Positions 17,537 to 27,982 are shown, counted from the stretch's first letter. The stretch: 45,044 nucleotides of DNA from Syntrophobacterales bacterium (GCA_031274925.1 JAISPL010000048.1:1-45044); one strand, 5' to 3'. Notes: generated by a model from the letters alone, not told the origin. Made by a program: numbers and translations.

Positions 17537-18214
17537 ATGAAAATAGTCGGGATCGTGGGAAGTCCGAGGGGTATCAAAGGAAACACAGCTGCTTTGCTCA
17601 GGTTGGTACTTGAAGGGGCGGAGAACCGTGGAGCCTCCACAGAGGCTGTTGCCATAGAGGGACACGAGATAAAACCTTGCCTGGGCTGCGATGTATGCCA
17701 CGTAAAAGGGGTGTGCCCGCAAAAAGACTCCTTCAACGAAATCAAAAAAAAAGTTATGGAGGCCGACGGCCTTGTCTTGGCGAGCCCTAATTATATATTT
17801 CATGTGAGCGCCCAACTGAAAGTCTTTATAGACCGTTGCTGCGGGGTGGTCCATTGTCTGGAGTTTGAGGGGAAATATGGCGCTTCAGTCGTCACCTCCG
17901 GAGGAGGGGACGAGGAACCGATTGGGGACTATATGAATCATTTTATGGCGATTACAGGAGCCGTTCCGGTCGGCTCGGTGTGGGCCACGATGGGCCAGAT
18001 TGACGGGTTTAACTTTCCAAAGACCATAGAAACACAGGCCCGAGCTCTCGGTGAGAAACTGGTGACGGCATGGGAGAACAGAGAGACAAATCCTCAGTAT
18101 GACAATATATCGTCCCAGTTTAGGGAACGTATGAAGTCATTGATGCTCTGGCGCAAACATGAATGGCCTTACGAATATGCATATTGGAAGCAACACAAGG
18201 GATTGTCTAGCTGA
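17537..18214 (+). CDS. Iron-sulfur flavoprotein (NADPH-dependent FMN reductase family)
   Basis: A flavodoxin-fold protein of 225 aa. MKIVGIVGSPRGIKGNTAAL is the phosphate-binding loop for FMN, CLGCDVCHVKGVC near residue 50 is the compact Cys motif that binds a [4Fe-4S] cluster in Isf-type proteins, and ASPNYIFHVSAQLKVFIDRC is the usual flavin-contact segment. Such proteins move electrons between ferredoxin and other partners in anaerobes. I chose 17537 as start because AGGAGG is 8 bases from it but only 2 bases from the ATG at 17531. It is divergent from hgcAB; a functional link is possible but not shown. Confidence 0.88.
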   Translation: MKIVGIVGSPRGIKGNTAALLRLVLEGAENRGASTEAVAIEGHEIKPCLGCDVCHVKGVCPQKDSFNEIKKKVMEADGLVLASPNYIFHVSAQLKVFIDRCCGVVHCLEFEGKYGASVVTSGGGDEEPIGDYMNHFMAITGAVPVGSVWATMGQIDGFNFPKTIETQARALGEKLVTAWENRETNPQYDNISSQFRERMKSLMLWRKHEWPYEYAYWKQHKGLSS

Positions 18215-18276
18215 AATCTGCTCCAAGCTCACTTTCTTGACATGGTGCGTGGGTTGGCGCATACTTTATAATTCCA

Positions 18277-20262
18277 ATGAAAAAATATACTCTTCACCGG
18301 GATGTTTCAAAAAAATCATTCCTAATACCTTACGAAAAGGAACTGAACGAGGAGCAGTTGAAAGTCGTTCTAGCCGAGCCAGGGCCCATCCTCGTGATCG
18401 CGGGGGCGGGAAGCGGAAAGACCAGGGTCGTTACATACAGGGTAGCGCGGCTTCTGGAAGAGCGCGTATCTCCGAACAACATCCTACTCCTTACTTTTAC
18501 GAACAAGGCGGCCCGTGAGATGTTGCACCGGGTCGAGCATCTAATGAAGATAGACACTAGGTATATTTGGGGAGGGACATTTCACCACATCGGGAACATG
18601 ATCCTGAGGCAGCATGGCGACAAGGTTGGTTTCAGACGTAACTTCTCCATTCTCGACAATGAGGATGCAAAGGATCTCATAGAAGTGGTGGTGAAGGAGT
18701 CGAAGATAGACAGGAAGGCCAGAAGATTCCCAAAAGGGAGCGTCATCAAGGATATTATAAGCTACTCCCTCAATACCATGACGAGCGTCAATGACGCCAT
18801 AGAGGTACGATCCCCGTATTTCATTGATTTAATTGATGAGATAACATCTATCCAGGTAAAATACATAGAGAAGAAGCGGGCGGCAAATGTGATGGATTTT
18901 GACGATCTCCTCTATTACTGGCACAAACTACTCGCCGAACATGAGGATCTCCGGGAGTCTTACGCCATGGCTTTTTCAAATATCCTTGTGGATGAATACC
19001 AGGATACGAACCGGATACAGGCGGAGATTATAGATTTCATGGGCTTCATCAACAGACAAGTCATGGTGGTGGGTGACGATGCCCAGAGCATTTACTCCTT
19101 CCGGGGCGCCGACTTTCAGAACATCCTCGAATTTCCCAAGAAATATGAAGAAGCCACGGTATTTAAGCTTGTGATGAACTACCGAAGTACCCCTGAAATT
19201 CTTGGTCTCGCCAATGATTCCATATCCCAGAACAGAAGGCAGTTTACGAAGGAGTTGCAAAGTGTCAAGAAGAGTGGCGTGGTACCGGTTGTGGCGCCGT
19301 CCAGGGACGTGATCCAACAGGGGGAATTTGTCGCCCAGAGAATACTGGAACTCCGGGACGAGGGTATTCCTCTGAGGGAGATAGCTGTTCTTTACAGGGC
19401 ACATTATCACTGCATGGAACTCCAAATGGAGCTTACAAGAAGGGATATACCCTTCGAGATAAGAAGCGGACTTCGCTTCTTCGAGCAAGCCCACATCAAG
19501 GATGTGATATCTTATCTCAGGGTCGTCGTCAATCCGGATGACGAAGTATCATGGAAACGGATGTTGCAGATCTACCCGAAGATAGGCAAGCGAACTGCGG
19601 AACGAATCTTCCATCATGTGAAGACCTCCGGTAACCCCATAGAGCTTCTTATATCGAAAAAGCTAGGGGAGGTATTCAGGAACATCCAGGAGGATATTAT
19701 CGAGACGTGGTCGAGACTGTTCAAAGACCTGTCGTGGCTTCACACTCAGGAAGCCCCGTCGGACATGATTTCGGCAGTACTCGAACACGGATATACGGAA
19801 TATCTGAAATACAACTATCCGAATTATGAGGCGAGGCTTGAAGATATAGGCCAGCTTATAAACTTCTCGACCCAGTACCATTCTCTAGAAACTTTCCTAA
19901 GCGAACTCTCCCTTATGGGGGGGTTGAGCGGGGAAGAGATTGTGCCTGCGGAAAAGGATGAAGAAAGAGTCATCCTGAGTACGGTCCACCAGGCGAAGGG
20001 ACTTGAATGGAAAGCCGTATTCATCATATGGTGTGCGGAAGGAAGGTTTCCCAATCCTAAAGCCGTAGAGGAGGGAAGTGTCGAGGAGGAGCGGAGACTT
20101 TTCTATGTGGCGTCGACGCGGGCCATGGATGAACTGTATCTCTGTTATCCCCTCCTGGTGTTTGACAAGCAGGTGGGCCATATTATCCTAAAGCCGTCGA
20201 GGTTCGTAGCCGAACTCCAGAGCAAGCATTACGAGGAGTGGCAGATCACGGATATAATGTAA
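18277..20262 (+). CDS. UvrD/PcrA-type superfamily 1A DNA helicase
   Basis: A 661-aa ATP-dependent 3'-5' helicase. In order: the Q motif ELNEEQLKVV (22-31), Walker A GAGSGKT (43-49), motif Ia LLLTFTNKAAREM, Walker B DEYQDT, motif III VVGDDAQSIYSFRGA, motif IV MNYRSTPEIL, motif V STVHQAKGLEW and motif VI RRLFYVASTRA. It is slightly shorter than E. coli UvrD at the C-terminus, where the protein-interaction region lies. Probable roles are excision or recombination repair. The N-terminal MKKYTLHR opening is normal for these shorter bacterial versions. Confidence 0.93.
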   Translation: MKKYTLHRDVSKKSFLIPYEKELNEEQLKVVLAEPGPILVIAGAGSGKTRVVTYRVARLLEERVSPNNILLLTFTNKAAREMLHRVEHLMKIDTRYIWGGTFHHIGNMILRQHGDKVGFRRNFSILDNEDAKDLIEVVVKESKIDRKARRFPKGSVIKDIISYSLNTMTSVNDAIEVRSPYFIDLIDEITSIQVKYIEKKRAANVMDFDDLLYYWHKLLAEHEDLRESYAMAFSNILVDEYQDTNRIQAEIIDFMGFINRQVMVVGDDAQSIYSFRGADFQNILEFPKKYEEATVFKLVMNYRSTPEILGLANDSISQNRRQFTKELQSVKKSGVVPVVAPSRDVIQQGEFVAQRILELRDEGIPLREIAVLYRAHYHCMELQMELTRRDIPFEIRSGLRFFEQAHIKDVISYLRVVVNPDDEVSWKRMLQIYPKIGKRTAERIFHHVKTSGNPIELLISKKLGEVFRNIQEDIIETWSRLFKDLSWLHTQEAPSDMISAVLEHGYTEYLKYNYPNYEARLEDIGQLINFSTQYHSLETFLSELSLMGGLSGEEIVPAEKDEERVILSTVHQAKGLEWKAVFIIWCAEGRFPNPKAVEEGSVEEERRLFYVASTRAMDELYLCYPLLVFDKQVGHIILKPSRFVAELQSKHYEEWQITDIM

Positions 20263-20354
20263 TCGACCCGTGCGATAGTTAGACGGTGCGATCAAGGCAG
20301 GCATTAGATTAAACTCTTGAAGCGCTTAGACCTTAAGACGCAAGGAGGAATGTG

Positions 20355-20603
20355 ATGGCCGCCAAACCCAAGAGATTCACCATTTACCTGGACACTGAAT
20401 TACACTTAAGTTGTTCGGCTTAAGGAGAGCAGCGCCACATGCGCCGGTCGGCCTTGGAACCGGTTAATGAGGCGGTAAGCGCTTATCTTACCGAAGATGA
20501 GGATGATGTTACCGTCTTTGAAAGAGGGACTCCCGAGTTCTTATTATTTTATGGCAAAATGATGGAAATGTTTAAGAATGGTGGTCCATATAGAAAAAAA
20601 TGA
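20355..20603 (+). pseudogene. Broken ribbon-helix-helix antitoxin-like gene
   Basis: A strong ribosome binding site (AAGGAGG) precedes the ATG. The first 17 residues, MAAKPKRFTIYLDTELH, are a classic RHH beta-strand, and from codon 30 the helical part resumes in the same frame (SALEPVNEAVSAYLTEDEDD, then FLLFYGKMMEMF) to the TGA at 20601-20603. Between them, codons 18-29 are out of register and contain a TAA at 20421-20423, as if two compensating indels occurred. No toxin gene follows. An antitoxin of the CopG/VapB type is likely; re-initiation at an internal ATG (20438) would lose the DNA-binding strand. Confidence 0.6.
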
Positions 20604-20669
20604 GTTCATGAATTGTAACTGTATTTTGCTTTTATTTATGAATACGGCAGAATGAAATAGAAAAACTCA

Positions 20670-22439
20670 ATGAGGGGTAGGGCCACGAAAAAGGAACAAC
20701 TCAGGACACTTATTGATGTAGTGAAAGGGTCTGTAACGCCGGATGTGGTTATACGGAACGGCAGAGTTGTCAATGTATTCACGAACGAGATCCAGGATGG
20801 TCTCATGATCGTCATAAAGGACGGCATCATTGTTTCTATAGAAGAAGACAGAGATGTGCCGTTTTATGCGGGTGCGACTGTGATTGATGGGGAGGGCCAA
20901 TATCTCTGCCCAGGGTTCATTGATGCCCACACTCACATTGATGCGGTCTATCTGTTTAATGAGTTCGTTCCTTATGCGATCCGGGGAGGCACCACTACGG
21001 TAGTCACCGAGACGACTATGATTGGTACGAGTTGTGGCATGATAGGACTTCTTTCTTATCTCGACAGCACGAAAGGCTATCCACTCAAATGCTACTTTGT
21101 AGCACCTCCCCTCACGCCTCCTTTTCCTAAAATGGAGGGAGCCAAGGGGATTACGTTCAAGGAATTTTCTACCCTTCTCAAGAGAGATGATTGTCTCGGC
21201 ATAGGGGAAGCCTACTGGACGAAGACCGTGGAAGGGGAGGAGAGGATTCTGAAACAGGTGGCCCTCGCACTGTCCTTGGGGAAGAGAATTGACGGCCACT
21301 CGGCCGGTGCAAGAGGAAAGAACCTCACCCGGTACCTCCTCACGGGCGTTACGTCATGCCATGAGTCGATTCAAATGGATGAGGTCGTGGAGAAGCTCAG
21401 GTTCGGCCTTTATGTCATGATTAGGGAAGGGTTTGTGCGCCAGGAACTCCCCGAGCTTCATAAGATCAAGGATCTCGCTGCGGACAAGCGAAGAGCAATG
21501 CTGGTCTCTGATTCTTTTGACGCTGTCATGCTTCTGAATGATGGATATCTCGATTCGATTGCGCGGAAAGCGATAGCCCATGGGTTCAGCCCCATGGAAG
21601 CGGTCAAGATGGTCACTATAAACCCTGCCGATTACCTGGGGTTGCGCCATGTGGGTGCCATTGCCCCTTTAAGGCATGCCGATATCGTCTTTCTCAAGGA
21701 TTTTGAAAAAGTGTCCGTGGACAGGGTAATGGCTGACGGCAAAATAGTCTTTGCTGGCGAGTCTTTTATGGGGGAAGCTCCCCGGTACCGGTTTCCAGGC
21801 CATGCGATGAACACCGTTCAGGCTGATAAGGTCACTGCAGACGATTTCATGGTAAAGGCCCGCGGGAAAGATAGTGCTATCAGGGTAATCCAGGTGGCAA
21901 GTCCTACCATAACGAGAGAAATAACCTACAAGCCCACAGTGAAAAACGGATTTCTGGAAAAGAACCTTGCCGAAGATATAATCCCCGTGGCGGTTATCAA
22001 CCGGAACAAAGGAAAGAAGATAGGAAGGGGCTTCATCAAGGGTACCGGTATAAAAGACGGAGCCATTGCCACCACCATCATCTGGGATTCGTGCAACATA
22101 CTCACGCTGGGGAGCAGCGAAGAAGACTTGAAAGAGGTTGTCAACAGGCTTATTGACATGAAGGGCGGCATTGCGATCTCGAAGCACGGAAAGATCATCT
22201 ACGAATTACCCATGCCTGTCTTCGGACTTATGTCCCTTGCAGGCATGAAGGAGATTGCAGAAGAGACGAAAAAACTTGAAGAGAAGCTGAAAGAGATCGG
22301 CGTGTCCTTCGAAAAGCCGCTTCTCGCTATCCAGACGATCCCTTTCACCGGGCTTCCGTTCCTTCGGATCACGGACAAAGGTCTGGCTGACATAAGAAAC
22401 AGGAAACTGGTTTCATTATTTTTACAGGAGGACCGCTGA
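20670..22439 (+). CDS. ade: Adenine deaminase
   Basis: Converts adenine to hypoxanthine and ammonia in purine salvage. The 589-aa length and domain order are those of bacterial Ade: a small beta domain (DVVIRNGRVVNVFTNEI), then the metal-dependent barrel with PGFIDAHTHID (His ligands), ETTMIGTSCG, GHSAGARGKNL and the Asp-bearing VSDSFDAV segment. Next is the NPADYLGLRHVGAI closure, and then the Ade-specific C-terminal domain (GFIKGTGIKDGAIATTIIWDS). The ribosome binding site is weak. The UvrD-type gene lies 400 bases upstream, so this is a separate unit. Confidence 0.94.
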   Translation: MRGRATKKEQLRTLIDVVKGSVTPDVVIRNGRVVNVFTNEIQDGLMIVIKDGIIVSIEEDRDVPFYAGATVIDGEGQYLCPGFIDAHTHIDAVYLFNEFVPYAIRGGTTTVVTETTMIGTSCGMIGLLSYLDSTKGYPLKCYFVAPPLTPPFPKMEGAKGITFKEFSTLLKRDDCLGIGEAYWTKTVEGEERILKQVALALSLGKRIDGHSAGARGKNLTRYLLTGVTSCHESIQMDEVVEKLRFGLYVMIREGFVRQELPELHKIKDLAADKRRAMLVSDSFDAVMLLNDGYLDSIARKAIAHGFSPMEAVKMVTINPADYLGLRHVGAIAPLRHADIVFLKDFEKVSVDRVMADGKIVFAGESFMGEAPRYRFPGHAMNTVQADKVTADDFMVKARGKDSAIRVIQVASPTITREITYKPTVKNGFLEKNLAEDIIPVAVINRNKGKKIGRGFIKGTGIKDGAIATTIIWDSCNILTLGSSEEDLKEVVNRLIDMKGGIAISKHGKIIYELPMPVFGLMSLAGMKEIAEETKKLEEKLKEIGVSFEKPLLAIQTIPFTGLPFLRITDKGLADIRNRKLVSLFLQEDR

Positions 22440-23431
22440 TTGCAGTGAATTCCTTTTTGGCAGATGGCGGGACCGGGAGCCTGAGTCTGCCTGGGATATT
22501 GAAGAATAAGTCACTTCCATTCTACCTTGTCCTCAGGGCCTGATTTATCAAGACTGGTTACGTATCTCCAGGATTCATGAACGCCGGACATAGTGGTGGC
22601 AGGAAAAAATGGTGGCCGCAAGAAATAACCCTCAGGAATCCAGACTTGATGGATCCAGTTTCCTCTCTGAAAGAGAACGGTTCAAGGCGTTCAATGTCCA
22701 CTGGGGACTCATCGTAATGCTGATGTGATTGATTATGCAGACATATTTATCGTCCATGTCTATTGCCAGGAATTATGAAGTGTTATCTTACCAGACTGCC
22801 CCGATGCGCTCTGGCTCTGGACCCGCTGGATCACCTCGTGTATGCATCGGGCTTTGAATATATGATGATGTTTTTTGCCAACACACATCACCTAATATGG
22901 TGGGAGGAGGGCAGGATAATCAGCTTTTTTTAAGGTTTGGTTCTGGTTTTTGCCCGGCTGGTGGAGGTCGGTTTGCGGCGCATAAATTGTGATTGTCGAG
23001 GCTTAAGCCCCTCACCGTTCCTATTTTTTGTGATACGAGTGTGGACGGCTTCTGGAATCTGAATGGAGGCGCCTTCCGAGTGAGTGGGCTTCCTCAGTGT
23101 AGTTAAATATCGCCAAGCCTAGTGTTTTTGGCGCTGGCCATCGGCCAGAATCTCTTACTCATTGCTGCTAGCTGGCGGATGAGCCTACCATAGGCAACCA
23201 TTGTCACCCCGCCTATTATTTTCGGATGGGAGACGCTTTTCTCATGCCTTATTTACCGCTTGGTTTTATGGCCTTTTGGGTTCCTTCTTTCCTTGAAGCA
23301 GTTCTCTTGGGGTCATGTACGCAGTTGGGATTTTGGGGTTTATAAGCCTTCGCCTAACCCGCTCTGCCACCGATTAAGCCGTTACAAGCGGATAACGCTG
23401 GTCTCGTGGAGGTTTTTATGAAGGGCAGGTT
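22440..23431. other. About 1 kb without an intact gene; possible decayed membrane protein
   Basis: Short hydrophobic stretches on the plus strand (NVHWGLIVMLM near 22700; FLALAIGQNLLLIAA near 23130; VTPPIIFGWETLF near 23200) in shifting frames recall a major-facilitator transporter in which 'FGWR..F' follows a helix. The order fits, but the match is too broken to call with confidence. Confidence 0.25.
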
Positions 23432-24019
23432 TTACTTGGGGGAGCCAATTTTATGTTCTGTCCCGGCGGTAAGCCTTTTTATGTTACCTAAGTGCTTCAG
23501 GATGATAAGAGAGCCTATGGCGAGTGACAAATATACATATATGGGGTCGGCCTTGAGGCTGTAAAGGATCAAAGGCATGACTGCGGTCCCGGCGATGGAT
23601 CCTGCGGACACATACCGCCATTTCAGGAGCACAAGAACGAAGACAACGAAACTGAGGAGTATGGCTATAGGAGTGAGGGCGAGATAAACTCCGAGAGCGG
23701 TGGCAACGCCCTTGCCGCCCTTGAATCTGAGAAATACAGGAAAAAGGTGGCCCACAAAGGCAGCAAAGCCGATTGCGATGACCAGAACAACTGGAAAGCC
23801 GGCGCGGAGGGCGAGAAAGGTTGGGGCGAAGCCTTTTGCCATGTCTCCCGCGAGTGTGATGATGCCTGCCACTTTCCCTGCGGTTCTCATCACGTTGGTC
23901 GCGCCTATGTTCCCGCTTCCCATGTTTCTGGGGTCCTTTCCTCTTAACTTTGAGAGGATCACGCCTACTGGTATTGAACCGACGATGTAGGCAGCGACGA
24001 CAAAGGCGGCTTCATACAT
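23432..24019 (-). CDS. plsY: Glycerol-3-phosphate acyltransferase PlsY
   Basis: An inner-membrane enzyme that acylates glycerol-3-phosphate from acyl-phosphate, the first step of phospholipid synthesis. About 195 aa with seven predicted membrane segments. The three conserved loops are present: GSGNIGATNVMRT, GHLFPVFLRFKGGKGVAT and the C-terminal HLGNIKRLTAGTE. The YIVGSIPVGVILSKL opening is also typical. The ATG at 24019 is preferred, though a TTG 21 bases upstream is in frame; neither has a good ribosome binding site. No plsX gene is nearby. Confidence 0.94.
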   Translation of the reverse strand: MYEAAFVVAAYIVGSIPVGVILSKLRGKDPRNMGSGNIGATNVMRTAGKVAGIITLAGDMAKGFAPTFLALRAGFPVVLVIAIGFAAFVGHLFPVFLRFKGGKGVATALGVYLALTPIAILLSFVVFVLVLLKWRYVSAGSIAGTAVMPLILYSLKADPIYVYLSLAIGSLIILKHLGNIKRLTAGTEHKIGSPK

Positions 24020-25144
24020 GTCGTAAGGATAGTAAACCAAGGATGTCTTGTCAATCTATTTGCCATGCTCCACGGATGGACGCGCAGCGTCATTTAATAT
24101 CCCTGCATATTGGTTATGTAATTACGGAGCAGTATTAAATACTGCAAAAATCAGATTTCTATGGAAGGCGAATATCTTATGCTGATGACGCACTGGTATG
24201 GCATGCACAGGATGTATGCACAATGTTTCTTTTTGCCGTTATTCTGTTTTCCAATAGTTCGCCTGCTTTCACTGAGACAAATTAGACCGCCTCCACCGGG
24301 CGACCTGTTTCAATGAGATGGAAGCTAGATCCCCAGCAAGAGGACAGACCGGGACGGCGAGTTTCAAGCAGGCACTAAATGGTCTAACCGAGATTTGTCA
24401 CGACAACCAGCAGTTGTGCCCTCATTGATACCCTGCTGACCTTATGTGGAATAGGGGCACCTCCCAAAGCTGATTGCATCTATCCGTGGCGAGTCATCAT
24501 GGCTGATGTAGACACCAAGGGTGTTGTGTGAGATACAGCGACTGGTGTCTTCCGGACAAAAACGAACTTGTGGGTCTCTTTTACCACTCACAGAAAAGTC
24601 TCCTATCCTGCCGTCCCTTCTAGATGTACTTGATGCGGCCGACATGACATTTACAACCTTGGTGAGGCAGGTAAATTCAGTACCGTAAATTTTGTGAGTT
24701 CTTTCACAGTGCTCATATCGCCGTCCTTCACGAGAAACTTTGGATAAGATTGCTTTTGTTGTCGCCGCGACAACAAACAGGACACGAGACGATGGACAGG
24801 TAACAAAACCTGACATCAACTTGACCTCTCTTACGGATGATACCGCTCATTTTGCCATTTCCCGCTCTAATGACAAATGCGTGGCATTATCTGTTCCGTA
24901 CGTGCTGAAGCCGAGGAAGGGTTGTCAGTTCAGAGTAACATTCTTCCCCAAGCAGCACCCCGCAAGGAGAAGCAGCCCCAGGCAACCAGGAGAGCCATCC
25001 TGGCGGTTTCTTCGGACGATCTCTCGTCACCTTAGGTTCGCATAACGCTACAGGGCAAGGCGGGCCATGATCACGAAATCTGTTGACATTTGGAGCGGAT
25101 ATGAGTAAAATGCATCCCTTAAGCAACAGGAAACGGAGGCGTTT
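24020..25144. other. About 1.1 kb, no gene supported
   Basis: Overlapping open frames exist on both strands at 24442-25045, without ribosome binding sites or motifs. Holds the upstream regions of plsY and rpmB. Confidence 0.4.
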
Positions 25145-25336
25145 ATGGCAAGAGTTTGTGAAATATGCGGTAAAGGCAAACAGATCGGATACAATGTGAG
25201 CCATGCGAACAACAAGACAAAACGGGAATGGCTCCCTAATCTACAAACAGTACACATAGTAACAAATGGGGTAACAAAAAAGACGAGACTTTGCACAAAG
25301 TGCATCAAGAAGGGCAATTTCAAGAAAGCTGTCTGA
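25145..25336 (+). CDS. rpmB: 50S ribosomal protein L28
   Basis: A 63-aa structural protein of the large ribosomal subunit. It is the zinc-binding form of bL28, with CEIC at the N-terminus and CTKC near the C-terminus, and the usual [16 protein letters not shown] core. GGAGG precedes the ATG. It stands alone, without rpmG. Confidence 0.96.
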   Translation: MARVCEICGKGKQIGYNVSHANNKTKREWLPNLQTVHIVTNGVTKKTRLCTKCIKKGNFKKAV

Positions 25337-25475
25337 TCCCTCATTGTACCCCGTATTTTCCGCAAAAAATATTTTCTTTTTTCCGGCTTGGGTGTGACGC
25401 TGAGGCATTGAAGGGAATGACTTATCGGTGTGAGGTTTGCTTATCTTCCATGCCTTTTGCCGGCATATAGCTGGT

Positions 25476-27611
25476 TTACACTGTACCCCGAATCCTTTCG
25501 ACCGCCCTTATTCCTTTAATCTTCTGTATTGATTTGATCAATTTCTGCAATTGGGACATATGGCCTACATCAATCTCATAGAGAGCAGCAGCCGACCTGT
25601 CTGGGTAGGACATGGCTTTGGCGCTACGTATGTTTATCTTGGCCGATGACAGAATATTGCTGATCTCGGTAAGAAGCCCCTTCCTGTCGTCTCCCGATAT
25701 TCGCAGTTTTACGGGATAGGTTAGGTCTTTGTTTAGTTCCCATGACACCTTGATTGTTCTCTGCTCGTCAAAGGTGTGGACGTTTGGGCAGTCCTCGACA
25801 TGCACGGTAAGCCCACGTCCTCGCGTGATAAAACCGAAGATTGAATCTCCTGGAATAGGGTTGCAGCACTGGGCCAATTTCACCACGAGCCCGTCCACGC
25901 CTTCAATCTTGATAGAAGTGTCCTTGGTTCTTTTAATGGTGTGGATCAGGTTCTTTAGTCTGCTCGGTTTTTTGCTTTCCGGAATCACCTTGCCCAGTAC
26001 GGTCAGTGCAGTGTAGAGACCATAACCAACACTGGCAAAGAGGTCATTTTCGGTTTCAAAACTGAAATCTTTCGCTATAGAAAGAAGTTCGTCAGACTTG
26101 AACATTTTATTGAAACTCATGTCGTGCTTGGCAAGCTCCTTCTCAATTAGTGCCTTGCCCAGTTCAATACTTCTTTCTCGTTGTTCCGTTTTGATCCACT
26201 GTCTGATCTTCATTTTCGCCTTGGACGTGGCGACGAAGCCCAGCCAATCCTTACTCGGTTTGTGGGTCGAATTGGTGAGAATCTCGATTGTGTCTCCGCT
26301 TTTCAGCGCATATCGGAGGGGAACGATCTTGTTATTCACTTTTGCGCCGATGCACTTGTGCCCCAAATTCGAATGAATCGTATAGGCGAAATCGACTGGC
26401 GTTGCGCCCTTGGGAAGTTCTCGTACATCACCTTTAGGTGTAAACACATAAACTTCGTCCGGAAAGAGGTCAATCTTGAATACCTCCATGAATTCCTTAC
26501 TATTTTTCAGATCCTGCTGCCACTCTATGATTCGCCGAAGCCACGCGAAGATCTTGTCTTCTTTTGCGTCAAAGACCGTTCCCTCTTTGTATTTCCAGTG
26601 GGCGGCTATCCCCTCTTCTGCAATTTGGTGCATCTCATGAGTTCTTATCTGGATTTCGATTTTTTCGCCGTAGGGTCCTATCACTTTTGTATGGAGGGAC
26701 TGGTACATATTTCCTTTAGGCAGGGCGATATAGTCACTGAATTTACCGGGAATAGGCTTAAAGAACGAATGGATGTAGCCCAGGGTCTCATAACATTCCT
26801 TTATGGTATCCACAATTATCCTGAATGCAGTCAGGTCATAGATATTATCGATATTTACCCCTTGGAGAACCATCTTCTTGTAAATACTGTAAAACCTCTT
26901 GGCCCTTCCTGAAATTTCCGCCATGATGCCTACTTCGGCCAGTTTGGTCTTTATGAGGTCTTTTACCTCAGTGATATACGTTTCTTGTTCCTTCTTCTCT
27001 TTTGTTATTTTTTCTTTTATTAGGTCGAATTCGACGGGTTTGATATACTTGAACGATTCATCCTCAAGCTCTCCTTTGAGCCATTCAATGCCAAGCCTGT
27101 GGGCAAGGGGGGCATAAATATCGAGAGTCTCTCTGGCGATCTTTATCTGCTTGTCTCTGGGGAGAAAGTTGAGAGTCTTCATGTTGTGATAGCGGTCGGC
27201 AAGTTTTACGAGGATAACCCTTATATCCTTGCTCATTGCAAGGATCATTTTCCTGTAGCTCTCAACCTTCGAATCCTCTGAGGCCTTCATCTGTATCTTA
27301 CTGATCTTTGTTACCCCGTCGACAAGTTCGGCAATCTCCTTACCGAAGTAAAGCTCAACCTCTTCCTTACTTACATAGGAATCTTCAATGGTGTCATGGA
27401 GGAGTCCGGAGACCACGCTCTGAACGTCGAGGTTCATTTTTGTGAGCGTATAGGCAACCTCCAGTGGATGGATAAGGTAAGGTTCACCCGAAAGCCGTGT
27501 TTGACCTTTGTGGGCCTTGGCGGAGAAGATATACGCCTTCTCAATCATAGGTATGTCGGCGTCGGGGTTATATTTCAGGATTTCGTCAACAATGTCGTTA
27601 AGCCTGATCAT
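25476..27611 (-). CDS. rel: Bifunctional (p)ppGpp synthetase/hydrolase, RelA/SpoT family
   Basis: Makes and degrades the alarmone (p)ppGpp. About 711 aa in the usual order. The HD hydrolase domain comes first (HKGQTRLSGEPYLIHPLEVA, with His-Asp at 72-73 in LLHDTIEDS). Next is the synthetase domain (YDLTAFRIIVD, YIALPKGNMYQSLHT, EIQIRTHEMHQIAEEGIAAH), then TGS (VYVFTPKGDVRELPKGATPVD), a conserved Cys-containing segment (AQCCNPIPGD) and a C-terminal ACT domain. Both active sites look complete, so it should act in both directions. The start at 27611 is preferred to 27647 because AGG lies 8 bases upstream and relatives begin 'MIRL..I'. Confidence 0.94.
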   Translation of the reverse strand: MIRLNDIVDEILKYNPDADIPMIEKAYIFSAKAHKGQTRLSGEPYLIHPLEVAYTLTKMNLDVQSVVSGLLHDTIEDSYVSKEEVELYFGKEIAELVDGVTKISKIQMKASEDSKVESYRKMILAMSKDIRVILVKLADRYHNMKTLNFLPRDKQIKIARETLDIYAPLAHRLGIEWLKGELEDESFKYIKPVEFDLIKEKITKEKKEQETYITEVKDLIKTKLAEVGIMAEISGRAKRFYSIYKKMVLQGVNIDNIYDLTAFRIIVDTIKECYETLGYIHSFFKPIPGKFSDYIALPKGNMYQSLHTKVIGPYGEKIEIQIRTHEMHQIAEEGIAAHWKYKEGTVFDAKEDKIFAWLRRIIEWQQDLKNSKEFMEVFKIDLFPDEVYVFTPKGDVRELPKGATPVDFAYTIHSNLGHKCIGAKVNNKIVPLRYALKSGDTIEILTNSTHKPSKDWLGFVATSKAKMKIRQWIKTEQRERSIELGKALIEKELAKHDMSFNKMFKSDELLSIAKDFSFETENDLFASVGYGLYTALTVLGKVIPESKKPSRLKNLIHTIKRTKDTSIKIEGVDGLVVKLAQCCNPIPGDSIFGFITRGRGLTVHVEDCPNVHTFDEQRTIKVSWELNKDLTYPVKLRISGDDRKGLLTEISNILSSAKINIRSAKAMSYPDRSAAALYEIDVGHMSQLQKLIKSIQKIKGIRAVERIRGTV

Positions 27612-27982
27612 CTTTTTACCTACTGCAACGGGCAATAGTGTACCCATTTTATTCAGTTCTCATCAATAAAAAGAAAAGCTACACATATTCCCACTATACC
27701 ATAACATAAGCAAAGGAAAATCACAATAAGGAATGTGGAGCGCGGAAGAGGAAACGCAGAGTGTGACGAAAACAGGTGACAAGGCAAAAGTTTGATTCAG
27801 GTCTTTCAGCCTCTTTAGGGCAGGCATGACAGAGAGGATGCGCAGGCATATTAACAGTGAGTGTGTAAGGCGTTTTTGTTTTCATGCGATGGTTCGACTC
27901 AAGCAAATTGCAAACTCAAAACCAGCCCAACACCCCTTAAACATCTAGGCCCTTCCATTTGCCCTTCCATTTGCGGTACTAT
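27612..27982. other. Divergent intergenic region
   Basis: Holds the upstream regions of the rel and recD2 genes and a 12-bp tandem duplication. No gene supported. Confidence 0.4.
27950..27973. repeat. 12-bp tandem duplication at the recD2 5' end
   Basis: CCCTTCCATTTG occurs twice in a row (27950-27961 and 27962-27973), about 10 bases before the preferred start. Twelve bases keep the frame, so an upstream start would gain four residues. Confidence 0.85.

Noticed and set aside
22700-23400. Decayed major-facilitator transporter
   Set aside because: Only short hydrophobic pieces in shifting frames; the order fits but no firm motif. Listed as intergenic with low confidence.
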